Of a DNA stretch of 64,000 bases, positions 27,565-37,847 are shown piece by piece; the first letter of the stretch is position 1, and each line of letters opens with the position of its first letter. The notes under the pieces are model-generated. The model worked only from the letters and a program-made list of their open reading frames with translations, was not told the DNA's origin and searched no databases. The DNA is from Hymenobacter citatus (lineage in GTDB: Bacteria > Bacteroidota > Bacteroidia > Cytophagales > Hymenobacteraceae), in assembly GCF_014333615.1 (NCBI RefSeq), contig NZ_JACSCY010000008.1, forward strand, positions 62,001 through 126,000. Direction: 5' to 3'. The position numbers were made by a program, and so were the translations under genes.

Positions 27565-30500
27565 TTAGTTGAAGATGTAGCGTAGGCCAATCTGACCCTG
27601 CCAACGCGAACCAATACCACCCGTGTCGTTGCGGAAGGTTTTAGTCAGCGGAGTACCTGGCGTAACGGCACCTGTGGTAGCGTTGCGGGTAGGATTAGTT
27701 AAATTAGGGAATGTAAACACCGGCTGTCCTTGTGTATTGTAGCCAGAGAACGACAATGGGTTCACCTTATTCGGCGTCTGGAACACACCCCAGTCACTGT
27801 TGATCAGGTTACCGATGTTAAAGATGTCGATGCTGAGTTGAAGCGTATTGCGGTTTTCGCCAATGTTGGTGAAGATGTCCTGCAACAGACGAGCATCCAG
27901 ACGGTTTTGCCAGGGGCGCACGCCGCCGTTACGCTCAGCATACTTCCCACGATTCTTGCTCAGATAGTCGTCCTGTTGAATGTAAGCATTCAAATCAGCA
28001 TACTGCTGAGCAGCAGTGTAACGAGCAAACTCTATCGATTGGTTTGCTTGGTTCTGATAAGAATATACAATGTCACGCAGGTTAACTTCGCTAGCATTGC
28101 GTGGGATGTACATCAGGTCGTTGGCGTTTTGGTTATCACCATTCATGTCGCCTGCGTACACGTAGGAGAAGCGGCTTTGCGGAGCAGCCTCATAGAACAA
28201 AGAGATGGTTGTGCCCAGATGGCCCAAGTACTCTTTGCGATAAGAGCCAGAAGCAATAATGCGGTGCTTCTGCAAAAACTGTGAGTAGCTCAGTACATCA
28301 GCGTTCGGGTCGCCGGATATCTGCCGGTCGCGCCAGATAGATTGGGCAATAGAGCCACCATCGTTCACCGAGCGTGAGTCGGAGTAAGTGTATGCCGCAC
28401 TCACGTAGAAGCCACTCACAAAGGACTTTTGCAACTGCGCTGTCACAGCATACGAATAGCCTTTGTTAGTATTCTTCATCAGGATAGCATCGCTGATGTT
28501 GGGGTTGGCAGCTGAAGCCGTACCCTGCCCACCGTAGATTCGCTCGTTGCGGGTGATGCTCACCAGGCCCGCATTAGCGCCTGTTTGGGCTGCACCTAAA
28601 GTGTAGAAAATAGGTCGCCGGTCGCCAGCATAGATGCGGTTGTTTTCTGTTGCGCCTACCGCGTAGTTCAACGGTTGAGGCAGGTTCACGTTCTGGTGAT
28701 ATACGGCGTTCAAATCCTTCGTGTAGAAACCTTCCAGGGTAGCAATAATGCCACCGGGCAGTTGCTGATCAATGGCCAGGTTGGAGCGCCACACCTGTGG
28801 GAATTTGAAGTCTTTGTCCGTTACGGCTAGGTTGTAGGCCGTGTTAGCGGTAGCATTTTCCGGACGGTAGGCATTCACATCGCCATTGAAGTAGGAGGGA
28901 GTGCCCGATACAGGATTAACCGTATTAGATCCGCTCAGGCTATACGAGCCAAACTGCACACCATTGTTACTGGCTTGGTTGGAGAGCCACACGAAGGGCA
29001 CACGGCCCGTGAAGATACCCGTACCACCGCGCACCTGCGTTTTCTTGTCATCATTGGCATCCCAGTTGAACCCCACGCGCGGCGAGAACAGCACACGCTC
29101 CTTCGGCGTGGCGGAGGTATTGATCTTCACTCCGTCACGGAAAGTTAGATTTGCTGCGTTCGTGTTTTGCAGCAAATCAGAAGTCAAGAAAGGTAGGTCG
29201 GCGCGCAAGCCGTAGGTCAGCTTGAAATTGCTGCGCGGCGACCATTCGTCCTGCACATACAAGCCCAACTGCATAGCCTGGATGTCGGCATACGGAAACT
29301 CACCGCCGGGTAGGGCAGAGTATTGCAGGTTGTAGCGGGCCGGGCCGGGGCGGTTAACACCAGCAGCTAATGGCTCAATTGACGGAGTGCTTGTACCGTT
29401 GCTACGCGTATAGTTGTAACCGGCCGAGGCATAGAAATCCTCTAGAGAGTTAAAAGAGTAATTGCCGTAGTAGTTTGGCGCAAAGCCGTTGCGGAACTTA
29501 TAATACTCGTTGTAAGTACCCACCGTCACGTTGTGCTTGCCAAGGTAGGCCGTGAAGTTGTCTCCTAACTGATACACGTCCGAGTTCAGTATGTTAAAAG
29601 CCGTAAAGGGCTCGTAGCCAAACGAAGTCAGCGTGTTAGAGGCTTGGATGCCATTAATGGCAGCGGTGGAAGTGCTGCGTCCTACACTGTTGCCAATATC
29701 TACCAGCGGGAAAATAGACCCACCGGGACTCTGGCGGAAATCGCGGAAGGCAGAGTAACCAGCCGTCAGGTTGTTCGAGAACTTGCCCCCGCCAATAGTG
29801 CTGTTCAGCTCAGCGATAAACGAGTTTAGATTGTTGTTGATGGTGTAGTACGACGAGAAGAAGGGTAGGCCGAATTGCGATTGTGCGCGGTTGCCCCCAA
29901 TAGCACCCGAGGTGCTCGGGTTGATGTCAGCGTACGACTTTAAGTAATTGTACTTGATGTTGAAGCGATTGTTCTGGTTAATGTTCCAGTCGATCTTGAT
30001 GGTGGCCTTGTCGCTATTGGCGCGCTGGTTGTAGCCTTCGTAAGGACCGGGGTTGTAACCGTACTGCTGCTGTAGGAAATTGCTTAGGAAATCGAGGTCA
30101 TTGGCATTAGCCTGTGAGGTCTGCGAGCCGGTAGCCGGTGCGGTAGCCGCCCGATTGGCAATGAAGTTGCCGTTTGGCGGATCGGTGCGACGCTCCTGCT
30201 CTCCATTGATAAAGAAGAACAACTTATCCTTGATGATGGGACCACCTACCCGGAAACCGTAGTTCTTCAAGTTAAACTTAGGATACTGGTTTTTTACATC
30301 GCCTACCTTATCGCCTACTAAGTCTTGGTTGCGGTAGAAGCCATACACCGAGCCCGAAAACTTGTTGGTGCCTGAGCGGGTTACTACGTTGATGCCTGCA
30401 CCGGTAAAAGAGCCCTGGCGTACATCGTAGGGAGCAATAGCCACCTGAATCTGATCAATAGCATCCAGCGAGATAGGCTGAGCGCTGGCTTGCCCACCTA

Positions 30501-31095
30501 CCGTAGAAGAAAGACCGAAAGCGTTGTTGAAGATGGCTCCATCGACAGTGATGTTGTTGTAGCCGCTGTTGCGGCCGCCGAAGCTCTGGCCATTGGCCTG
30601 GGGCGTGAGGCGGGTGAAGTCGTTGAGCGAGCGGTTCAGGGTAGGCAAACGCTCAATCTGCTCGCGCTGTACCGTGGTAGCAGCACCCGTGCGGTTGGAG
30701 TTGATAACCGGATCCTGGCGGCCCGATACTACAACCTCACCCAATTGCTGCGTGGCCTCGCTTAGGTTTACATCTAAGCGCAGGTTTTGGCCCAGAGTTA
30801 GATAAACTCCTTCACGTAAAAAATCCTGGTAGCCTACAAAGGTTACACGCACGGTGTAGGGGCCACCCACGCGCATATTCTGAATGTTGAAGCGGCCATC
30901 CGAGTTGGTAGGGGCCACATATTGGGTGTTGGTGGGCGTGTGTACCGCAATGATGGTAGCGCCAGGCAGGCCGCTGCCCGTCTGATCGGTAATCGTACCA
31001 TTCATGGCGGAAGTAGTCACGCCCTGCGTCCAACCGACATGGGCAAGTAGCAATAGCAACGCTACTACTAAGTAACGTGTAAAACTGTGTTTCAT
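27565..31095 (-). CDS. Oar-like TonB-dependent outer-membrane receptor (paralogue 1)
   Basis: 1176 aa. Signal peptide about 1-24 (MKHSFTRYLVVALLLLLAHV). A carboxypeptidase-regulatory-like domain follows (about 28-115; MNGTITDQTGSGLPGATI, VTFVGYQDF). The plug starts after GEVVVSGRQ and holds ERLPTLNRSLNDFTRLTPQA and an NNITVDGAIFNNAFG motif. The rest is a long barrel ending in aromatic LRYIFN. The Oar group transports large or protein substrates in Bacteroidota and Myxobacteria; no SusD partner is visible, so a SusCD pair is unlikely. It shares most of its N-terminal third with the next gene upstream, and each gene has its own -7 promoter box and terminator. Confidence 0.85.
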   Translation of the reverse strand: MKHSFTRYLVVALLLLLAHVGWTQGVTTSAMNGTITDQTGSGLPGATIIAVHTPTNTQYVAPTNSDGRFNIQNMRVGGPYTVRVTFVGYQDFLREGVYLTLGQNLRLDVNLSEATQQLGEVVVSGRQDPVINSNRTGAATTVQREQIERLPTLNRSLNDFTRLTPQANGQSFGGRNSGYNNITVDGAIFNNAFGLSSTVGGQASAQPISLDAIDQIQVAIAPYDVRQGSFTGAGINVVTRSGTNKFSGSVYGFYRNQDLVGDKVGDVKNQYPKFNLKNYGFRVGGPIIKDKLFFFINGEQERRTDPPNGNFIANRAATAPATGSQTSQANANDLDFLSNFLQQQYGYNPGPYEGYNQRANSDKATIKIDWNINQNNRFNIKYNYLKSYADINPSTSGAIGGNRAQSQFGLPFFSSYYTINNNLNSFIAELNSTIGGGKFSNNLTAGYSAFRDFRQSPGGSIFPLVDIGNSVGRSTSTAAINGIQASNTLTSFGYEPFTAFNILNSDVYQLGDNFTAYLGKHNVTVGTYNEYYKFRNGFAPNYYGNYSFNSLEDFYASAGYNYTRSNGTSTPSIEPLAAGVNRPGPARYNLQYSALPGGEFPYADIQAMQLGLYVQDEWSPRSNFKLTYGLRADLPFLTSDLLQNTNAANLTFRDGVKINTSATPKERVLFSPRVGFNWDANDDKKTQVRGGTGIFTGRVPFVWLSNQASNNGVQFGSYSLSGSNTVNPVSGTPSYFNGDVNAYRPENATANTAYNLAVTDKDFKFPQVWRSNLAIDQQLPGGIIATLEGFYTKDLNAVYHQNVNLPQPLNYAVGATENNRIYAGDRRPIFYTLGAAQTGANAGLVSITRNERIYGGQGTASAANPNISDAILMKNTNKGYSYAVTAQLQKSFVSGFYVSAAYTYSDSRSVNDGGSIAQSIWRDRQISGDPNADVLSYSQFLQKHRIIASGSYRKEYLGHLGTTISLFYEAAPQSRFSYVYAGDMNGDNQNANDLMYIPRNASEVNLRDIVYSYQNQANQSIEFARYTAAQQYADLNAYIQQDDYLSKNRGKYAERNGGVRPWQNRLDARLLQDIFTNIGENRNTLQLSIDIFNIGNLINSDWGVFQTPNKVNPLSFSGYNTQGQPVFTFPNLTNPTRNATTGAVTPGTPLTKTFRNDTGGIGSRWQGQIGLRYIFN

Positions 31096-31115
31096 ACAGA
31101 GGGTTAAATGAAAAA

Positions 31116-31135
31116 CGGCACAAATGTAAGTGCCG
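31116..31135. promoter_or_regulatory. Inverted repeat CGGCAC-N8-GTGCCG over the -7 box
   Basis: Two 6-bp arms flank an 8-base centre that contains most of the promoter -7 box of the TonB receptor gene. A regulator bound here would block the promoter; a small hairpin in DNA or early mRNA is also possible. Confidence 0.4.
31121..31128 (-). promoter_or_regulatory. -7 box TACATTTG of TonB receptor 1
   Basis: Exact TAnnTTTG match on the minus strand, 25 bp upstream of the ATG at 31095. No clear -33 box at normal spacing. Confidence 0.55.
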
Positions 31136-31291
31136 GCTTGTCTGTTGTAGTATTACTAAATTGTTATGGCGAAATAGCTCATGTAATGGCGGTAAAATGA
31201 ACAATTATACACCATGTATTAAGTGAGTTAAAAAAGCATAAAATATTACTAATGTATTCATGTTAGTGATGATTTTATATTGTGAAACTTT

Positions 31292-31351
31292 CACACCAGC
31301 AGGCACAAAAAAGGCGGAGATTTCTCCGCCTTTTTTGTGCCTGCTGGTGTG
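31292..31351 (-). terminator. Very long (29-bp) perfect terminator hairpin
   Basis: Arms 31292-31320 and 31323-31351 are exact complements with a 2-base loop, embedding an AAAAAAGGCGGAGA / TCTCCGCCTTTTTT core. It ends 7 bp after the stop codon of TonB receptor 2 (31359). Confidence 0.9.
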
Positions 31352-31358
31352 CTTAATA

Positions 31359-34300
31359 CTAATTGAAGATGTAACGCAAGCCTACCTGCATGTAATAAGT
31401 AGAAGCAGTAGTGAAGGTATTACGGAATGTTTCCTGTGGCAAGCCACCACGGTCTAGCTGCAACTGGAAAGTAGGTACTGTATTGCTGCTAGAGGATAAA
31501 CTTCCCACATTTCTAGGAACAAGAATTGAGCTAGCAGTAGTAGTACGTACCAAGCCCCAATCTTTATTCAGGAAGTTGCCTAAATTGAAGATGTCTAAGC
31601 TTAACTGCAGCGTATTTCGTTTGTTACCAATATTTGTAAACAAGTCTTGGAGAAGCTTGATGTCAACTTGATTACGCCATGGGAGTAAAGCACCATTGCG
31701 CTCAGCATAACTGCCTTGGTGCTTGCTTAAGTACTTATCTTGAGCAATATACTTGAAGAACAAGTCGCTCTGTTCCTGAGCAGTTACAACTCTAGCAGTA
31801 GAGCCAGTGCCTATCGTTTGATCCACGAACCGAATTTCGGAAGCATTACGTGGGATATAAATCAGATCTGCGTTTGCTCCATCGCGGTTGAAATCAGCAG
31901 AGTAAACATAAGAGAAACGGCCCTGGTTACTGCCTTCGTAGAACAACGATACAGTGGTAGCTAGGTGGTTAATATATTCTTTACGGTACGATAAAGAAGC
32001 AATTACGCGGTTGGGCACTACATAACCCGCAGGTGCCAATACTGGACGGTTTGCACCATTTACAGTAGGAGTCAACTGCCAAGCAGAAAGAGGCTGGTCG
32101 CCGCTTCCATCGAAAAGGTTTTTTGCCTCGCTACGTACATAAGAAGCCGATGCAAAGAGGCCATTGTCAAATTGCTTCTCCAGTTTGGCAGCCAATGACC
32201 AGTAATAGCCTTTCGAAGCGTTATCTAGCACAATTGCATTGAAGGCGCCTCCGTCTCGAGTTCCATTTGCTACAGCTTTACCACCAATAATAGGGTTGAT
32301 AAACTTATCCGCATTGCTGTTTGGGTAAATTAAACGGGTATCGGGATAATTGCTAATATTCAGGTTTTGAGGATCAACCAAGTTGGCATTGCGAAACAGA
32401 GCCGTATTCAAATCCTTGTTGTAGATACCTTCTAAGGAGCCGATGATGCCGCCGGGCAGCTTGGTATCAACAGCTAGGCTGGTTTTCCATGTTTGCGGGA
32501 AGCGGAAATCACGCGCAATAGCAGAGATAGGATTTGGAATAACCGTGCCGGCTACCGGTGGAGTTGCTGGACGATAGAAAGCAGGGTCGGCACTGAAACC
32601 ACGCCAGCCACCAGGTACAGTTACCGCACTAGGCGTGGTGTTGAAAGCAGCAGCGCCGGTGTAAGTCTGAGTGATTTGTAGCAAGCCCGCATCACCCGCT
32701 TGGCTTACTACCCATACGTAAGGAATTTTACCAGTGAAAATACCCGTACCACCACGCAATTGAACGGTTTGGTCACCATTCACATCCCAGTTAAATCCAA
32801 CCCGGGGAGAGAGCAATACCCGTGATTTTGGCAGATTCGCTACATTAATCTTTTCGTTGTTGGCGAACGTTAGTGCCGAAACCAGGGGATGCTCCTTCAG
32901 CGACTCAGGAAAGCGGGTCAACTCAGCGCGTAGACCGGCAGTAACACGAAATTGTTCCGTGAATGCATATTCGTCCTGTGCGTAGAGTGAATATTGATTA
33001 AACTTGAAAGTAGGGAAGGCCTGTTGGAAGCCAGGAGAGAGAGAATACGTAATGGCATAAGCCGAGGGAATGGCCGTAGCGCGTACGTTTGGGTCTGAGC
33101 TATTGTAGATAGCAGGATCGTTAGCATTTTGAAATGCTTGGAAAGAGTCAAAACGATAGTAGCTCGTGCCAAAGCGCTGGAAACCATTCTGCGTTTTGCT
33201 GTAGTCATACTGACCGCCTAACGTCAGATTGTGCTTGCCTAGTGTCCAAGAGAAGTCATCCCGAATAGAGTAGATTTCCACATCACGAAGGTTACCATAG
33301 CTAAATGGCTCATATCCAAAAGAGGTGAAAGGCTGACCGTCTTTGAGAATGTCTACGAAGGGGAAAATGGTGCTTTCAGCACTACGTGGGTCGTTCTGCT
33401 TGGTATAAGTAGCACGAAGCGTGTTAGCAATGGTAGCACCGAAAGTGCTGTTCCATTCGCCGGCTAAAGAGTAGAAATTAGCCTCTTGGAAGTAGTTAGC
33501 ACTGCGGAAGGGTAAAGCATTTGGATCGGTACGGCTAGCCCCTGTTGCGAAGTTAGACAAGGGGCTAGACGAGTTGCTGGGGAAGCTAGGCGTTTTGCCT
33601 TCCGTCTGGTTGTAGCGAACATTAATTCGATGGTTTTGGCTGATGTTCCAGTCAAGACGACCCAACAACTTATTGCGGTTAGCTGTGAAGTTATAGCCTT
33701 GGTATGGGCCGGTAGAATAATCGAAGGTGTTCTGAAGGTAATTGCTAATTCCGTTGAGCTCCTCTGCTGTTGGGCGAGTGACGCTATTGCTGCCAGGTGT
33801 ATAAGGAGATTGCGGGGTAGCGGCTACGCGCTGTTGGCCGGGTGTGGTATTCTTCTCAAATTCGCCGTTTACGAAGAAGAACAATTTGTCCTTAATAATG
33901 GGCCCGCCTAGACGAAATCCATATTGAGTGAAGCGAGTATCATTCAATACTAACCTTTCGTCGCCTACACGTCTTCCATTAAAATCCTGGTTTCGATAAT
34001 AGGTGTAAACTGAACCACTAACATTGTTAGAACCCGAACGGGTAACAGCGTTGATGGCGCTACCTACAAAACCCGATTGCCGCACATCATATGGCGATAC
34101 ACCTACCGTAATCTGCTCAATAGCATCTAAGGAAATGGGAGTGCCATTAGCAGGTAAGTTACCCCCAATACCAAAATTGTTGTTAAAGTCTGCGCCGTCA
34201 ACCGTAAAGTTATTTTGACGAAAATTACCACCACCAATAGAAGTGCCGTTTGCTTGAGGCGTCAAACGTGTAAAATCGTTAAGGCTACGGCTAATAGAGG

Positions 34301-34751
34301 GTAGGCGCTCGATTTGCTCGCGTTGAACCGCGGTAACCGAGCCTGTGCGATCAGAGTTGATGATAGCGCCACGCCGGCCGTTCACGACTACTTCTCCCAG
34401 CTCTTGCGTGCTTTCGCTCAGATTTACATCTAAGCGCAAATTCTGTCCGAGAGTTAGAAAGATGTTATCGCGGTTTACGTCCTGATAACCAACAAACGTA
34501 ATACGAACTGTATAGGGGCCACCTACACGCATACCTTGAATGGTGAAGCGTCCTTCCGCATTAGTTGGAGCCACGTACTGCGTATTAGTTGGGGTATGCA
34601 CCGCAATAACAGTTGCGCCAGGTAATCCCATACCCGTTTTGTCAGTGATTACCCCATTCATAGCAGATGTGGTAATCTGACTCCACGCTACAGGTGCTGA
34701 TATAATCATCAGCAAGAGCAGCATAAAGTTGCGTAAAAATGTTTGTCTCAT
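31359..34751 (-). CDS. Oar-like TonB-dependent outer-membrane receptor (paralogue 2)
   Basis: 1130 aa from the ATG at 34751 (MRQTFLRNFMLLLLMIISAP, signal peptide ending AWSQ); the frame is open further up to 34805 but this start gives the proper signal. Same architecture as the neighbour: regulatory-like domain (MNGVITDKTGMGLPGATV), GEVVVNGRRG, ERLPSISRSLNDFTRLTPQA, NNFTVDGADFNNNFG, then a barrel ending LRYIFN. The N-terminal ~300 residues are almost colinear; the barrel sequences diverge much more. It has its own promoter box and a long terminator. Substrate unknown. Confidence 0.85.
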   Translation of the reverse strand: MRQTFLRNFMLLLLMIISAPVAWSQITTSAMNGVITDKTGMGLPGATVIAVHTPTNTQYVAPTNAEGRFTIQGMRVGGPYTVRITFVGYQDVNRDNIFLTLGQNLRLDVNLSESTQELGEVVVNGRRGAIINSDRTGSVTAVQREQIERLPSISRSLNDFTRLTPQANGTSIGGGNFRQNNFTVDGADFNNNFGIGGNLPANGTPISLDAIEQITVGVSPYDVRQSGFVGSAINAVTRSGSNNVSGSVYTYYRNQDFNGRRVGDERLVLNDTRFTQYGFRLGGPIIKDKLFFFVNGEFEKNTTPGQQRVAATPQSPYTPGSNSVTRPTAEELNGISNYLQNTFDYSTGPYQGYNFTANRNKLLGRLDWNISQNHRINVRYNQTEGKTPSFPSNSSSPLSNFATGASRTDPNALPFRSANYFQEANFYSLAGEWNSTFGATIANTLRATYTKQNDPRSAESTIFPFVDILKDGQPFTSFGYEPFSYGNLRDVEIYSIRDDFSWTLGKHNLTLGGQYDYSKTQNGFQRFGTSYYRFDSFQAFQNANDPAIYNSSDPNVRATAIPSAYAITYSLSPGFQQAFPTFKFNQYSLYAQDEYAFTEQFRVTAGLRAELTRFPESLKEHPLVSALTFANNEKINVANLPKSRVLLSPRVGFNWDVNGDQTVQLRGGTGIFTGKIPYVWVVSQAGDAGLLQITQTYTGAAAFNTTPSAVTVPGGWRGFSADPAFYRPATPPVAGTVIPNPISAIARDFRFPQTWKTSLAVDTKLPGGIIGSLEGIYNKDLNTALFRNANLVDPQNLNISNYPDTRLIYPNSNADKFINPIIGGKAVANGTRDGGAFNAIVLDNASKGYYWSLAAKLEKQFDNGLFASASYVRSEAKNLFDGSGDQPLSAWQLTPTVNGANRPVLAPAGYVVPNRVIASLSYRKEYINHLATTVSLFYEGSNQGRFSYVYSADFNRDGANADLIYIPRNASEIRFVDQTIGTGSTARVVTAQEQSDLFFKYIAQDKYLSKHQGSYAERNGALLPWRNQVDIKLLQDLFTNIGNKRNTLQLSLDIFNLGNFLNKDWGLVRTTTASSILVPRNVGSLSSSSNTVPTFQLQLDRGGLPQETFRNTFTTASTYYMQVGLRYIFN

Positions 34752-34802
34752 AAAGAGAAGGAAAAGGTGAAAAAATGCTTGATCAGCACAGGAAAAACGC
34801 CG

Positions 34803-34810
34803 CAAAAGTA
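34803..34810 (-). promoter_or_regulatory. -7 box TACTTTTG of TonB receptor 2
   Basis: Exact TAnnTTTG on the minus strand, 51 bp upstream of the ATG at 34751, giving a leader of roughly 45 nt. Confidence 0.6.
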
Positions 34811-34903
34811 ACGCTTCTGCCGGTAGAGGTAATGTTAAGAAATTGTTACCTTATACAGGTTGCGGTTAAGAAATCTATTTGTATATAGATGTATGTCAAG
34901 TAT

Positions 34904-35581
34904 TTATAATCTAGGACGCACCGCCTTAATAAACCGGCTGAGGTAATAATCTGTCTCCAAACTGTTTTCGGTAACTCCTAAGGAGCTGGACGCATGAATA
35001 AATTGCACTCCCTCAGTAGTGGCCTCCGTCACCATGCCAACGTGCGTGATGGTACCACTACCAGGATTGGCACCGAAAAATAGTAGGTCGCCTACTTGTA
35101 GGTTCTGCGGTTTCACGGGGTCACCCCAGGCGGCCTGCTCGTTGGAGGAGCGGGGGATGGCTACATCGATAGCCGCGAAGGAATTGTAGAGCAGTCCTGA
35201 GCAGTCCATGCCCAGACGCGAGGTGCCGCCGAATTTATAAGGAGTACCCTGGTAGGAGCGGGCAGTAGCAATAACGGTGGCCATTTCGCGTGGCACATTC
35301 GCAGGGAGGGAGCTGCGCTTCACCACAATTTTGGTGCGGCCGGCGGGTAGGGATTTTCGGGTTTTGGTGCGGGCCACGGGCCGACTCCGACTAGTGCCGC
35401 GGCGCCTATCCTCGGCCTTCATGCGAGCCATATCGCGGGCCGAGTAATAGCGGCCGTTGCGGTAATTCACCTTACGGGTGCTGTTGCAGGAGCTGAGCCA
35501 CAGCACTATTCCTAGTAGGAAAATAGTGAAAAGCCGACGCGCCCGCTCCGAATACTGTACCTTCGCGATAGATGCCTGCAT
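34904..35581 (-). CDS. NlpC/P60 lipoprotein peptidase (C40)
   Basis: 225 aa from the ATG at 35581. A hydrophobic segment ends in the lipobox LSSC (Cys32). A basic linker (about 35-90) precedes the NlpC/P60 domain: Cys127 in GMDCSGLLYNSF, His180 in THVGMV, and His196 in FIHASSSLGV, the complete C-H-H triad. It should cut cell-wall stem peptides (D-gamma-Glu to diaminopimelate bond) in the periplasm. Starts further upstream would overlap the divergent FAD oxidase gene; a -7 box only 5 bp upstream supports this start. The 322 bp between this gene's stop and the TonB receptor 2 coding start hold the latter's promoter. Confidence 0.85.
   Translation of the reverse strand: MQASIAKVQYSERARRLFTIFLLGIVLWLSSCNSTRKVNYRNGRYYSARDMARMKAEDRRRGTSRSRPVARTKTRKSLPAGRTKIVVKRSSLPANVPREMATVIATARSYQGTPYKFGGTSRLGMDCSGLLYNSFAAIDVAIPRSSNEQAAWGDPVKPQNLQVGDLLFFGANPGSGTITHVGMVTEATTEGVQFIHASSSLGVTENSLETDYYLSRFIKAVRPRL
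35558..35565 (+). promoter_or_regulatory. Candidate -7 box TACCTTCG for the FAD oxidase gene
   Basis: Seven of eight positions agree with TAnnTTTG, 59 bp upstream of the ATG at 35625 and inside the first codons of the divergent NlpC gene. The same word with the same neighbours (GTACCTTCG) occurs before the epimerase gene at 57744. Confidence 0.4.
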
Positions 35582-35586
35582 CGGCA

Positions 35587-35594
35587 CAAAGATA
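35587..35594 (-). promoter_or_regulatory. -7 box TATCTTTG of the NlpC/P60 gene, 5 bp from the ATG
   Basis: Exact TAnnTTTG on the minus strand, directly upstream of the ATG at 35581. If used, the transcript would start at or beside the start codon (leaderless mRNA). Confidence 0.5.
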
Positions 35595-35624
35595 GGTGAA
35601 TCAGTCATTTGTTCTTTCTCTACC

Positions 35625-37058
<1,434 letters not shown>

Positions 37059-37229
37059 ACCACGGATTCGCTCGGATTTATCGGATTACACGGATTTTGT
37101 GGACGACGCCCTACCCTCCAGAAAGCAAAAAGGCTTGCCAAGTGGCAAGCCTTTTTGCTTGATGTATTATGTAGAGAACAATCGTCCACAAAATCCGCGT
37201 AATCCGATAAATCCGAGCGAATCCGTGGT
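37059..37229. repeat. Nested inverted-repeat element (47-bp outer arms)
   Basis: The outer arms 37059-37105 and 37183-37229 are reverse complements with one mismatch (acacgg versus acgcgg). Between them lies a second perfect hairpin (37123-37160). A single related copy lies at 10442-10485. The element starts on the base after the GlcD stop codon and ends 5 bp before the stop of the convergent ACBP gene. It has the form of a non-autonomous MITE/REP element. Confidence 0.8.
37123..37160. terminator. Bidirectional terminator inside the repeat element
   Basis: AAGCAAAAAGGCTTGCCA / TGGCAAGCCTTTTTGCTT with a 2-base loop (AG): perfect 18-bp stem between the convergent FAD oxidase and ACBP genes. 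Confidence 0.85.
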
Positions 37230-37234
37230 CCTGA

Positions 37235-37723
37235 TTATTGTTCCAGCTTGAGGTCGTCCTCACCACCATAGGGTGCGCCGCCGTCCAGATTGCCTTGTAA
37301 ACCACCAGGAGCCGATTTTCCTGGCTGCGGATCATCAACTCTGGCAGTACCGGCAGAATTTACCTGAGTAGCGGTAGCGGGCTGACCGTTGCCAGTGATA
37401 ATGTTAGCGGCTTCGCCCACGGGACCAGCAATTTTTTCGACCAGCGCTACGTACTGGCGCTTGGCTTCTTCCTCGGGCATTCCTTTATACTTGCTCCACG
37501 AGTCCCACTGCGCCTGCGAGAGGCCAGCAGGGCCGTCGGGGTTGTCGTGGTCGTCGGTGTCTACCTCGTCATGTTTGGTGTCGTGGTCACCGTCGGTGGC
37601 TTGTTTATAGAGGCCATAGAGGTCGGTCATGTATTCGGCGCCTTTCTCGGCGGGTAGGCCATCTACGCGCGTGATGGCGACTTCAAATTGCTTTTGTAGG
37701 CTCATTTGTTCTTGCAGATTCAT
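37235..37723 (-). CDS. Acyl-CoA-binding protein (ACBP) with acidic insert and long tail
   Basis: 162 aa. The ACBP signature is clear: FEVAITRVDGLP, then LYGLYKQATDGD and WDSWSKYKGMPEEEAKRQYV with the conserved Lys, Trp and Tyr residues of the four-helix bundle that holds long-chain acyl-CoA. An acidic insert (HDTKHDEVDTDDHDNPDGPA, about residues 48-67) replaces the short loop between helices 2 and 3, and a disordered Gly/Pro/Asp tail runs from about 100 to the end. It should be cytoplasmic and buffer or carry acyl-CoA. The start at 37723 is slightly ambiguous; Met7 is the alternative. It is convergent with the FAD oxidase gene. Confidence 0.85.
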   Translation of the reverse strand: MNLQEQMSLQKQFEVAITRVDGLPAEKGAEYMTDLYGLYKQATDGDHDTKHDEVDTDDHDNPDGPAGLSQAQWDSWSKYKGMPEEEAKRQYVALVEKIAGPVGEAANIITGNGQPATATQVNSAGTARVDDPQPGKSAPGGLQGNLDGGAPYGGEDDLKLEQ

Positions 37724-37830
37724 AAGAAAGAGAGGCTGAGGGTGAGCAGGTACCAGGGTGTACTAAACCAACCGGGCTTTGGTTGCGATGGTATCTGGCA
37801 CTTTATTTACGGGGTAGTCCGCAGACTTCG

Positions 37831-37838
37831 TACTTTTA
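37831..37838 (+). promoter_or_regulatory. Candidate -7 box TACTTTTA of the asnB gene
   Basis: Seven of eight positions agree with TAnnTTTG; nine bases separate it from the ATG at 37848, so the leader would be only a few bases. It could drive the start of the glycan locus. Confidence 0.4.
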
Positions 37839-37847
37839 CCCACTGCT

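Noticed and set aside
27565..34751. TonB receptors considered as a SusC/SusD glycan-uptake locus
   Set aside because: No SusD-like lipoprotein or linked glycosidases adjacent; sequence features match the Oar group instead.
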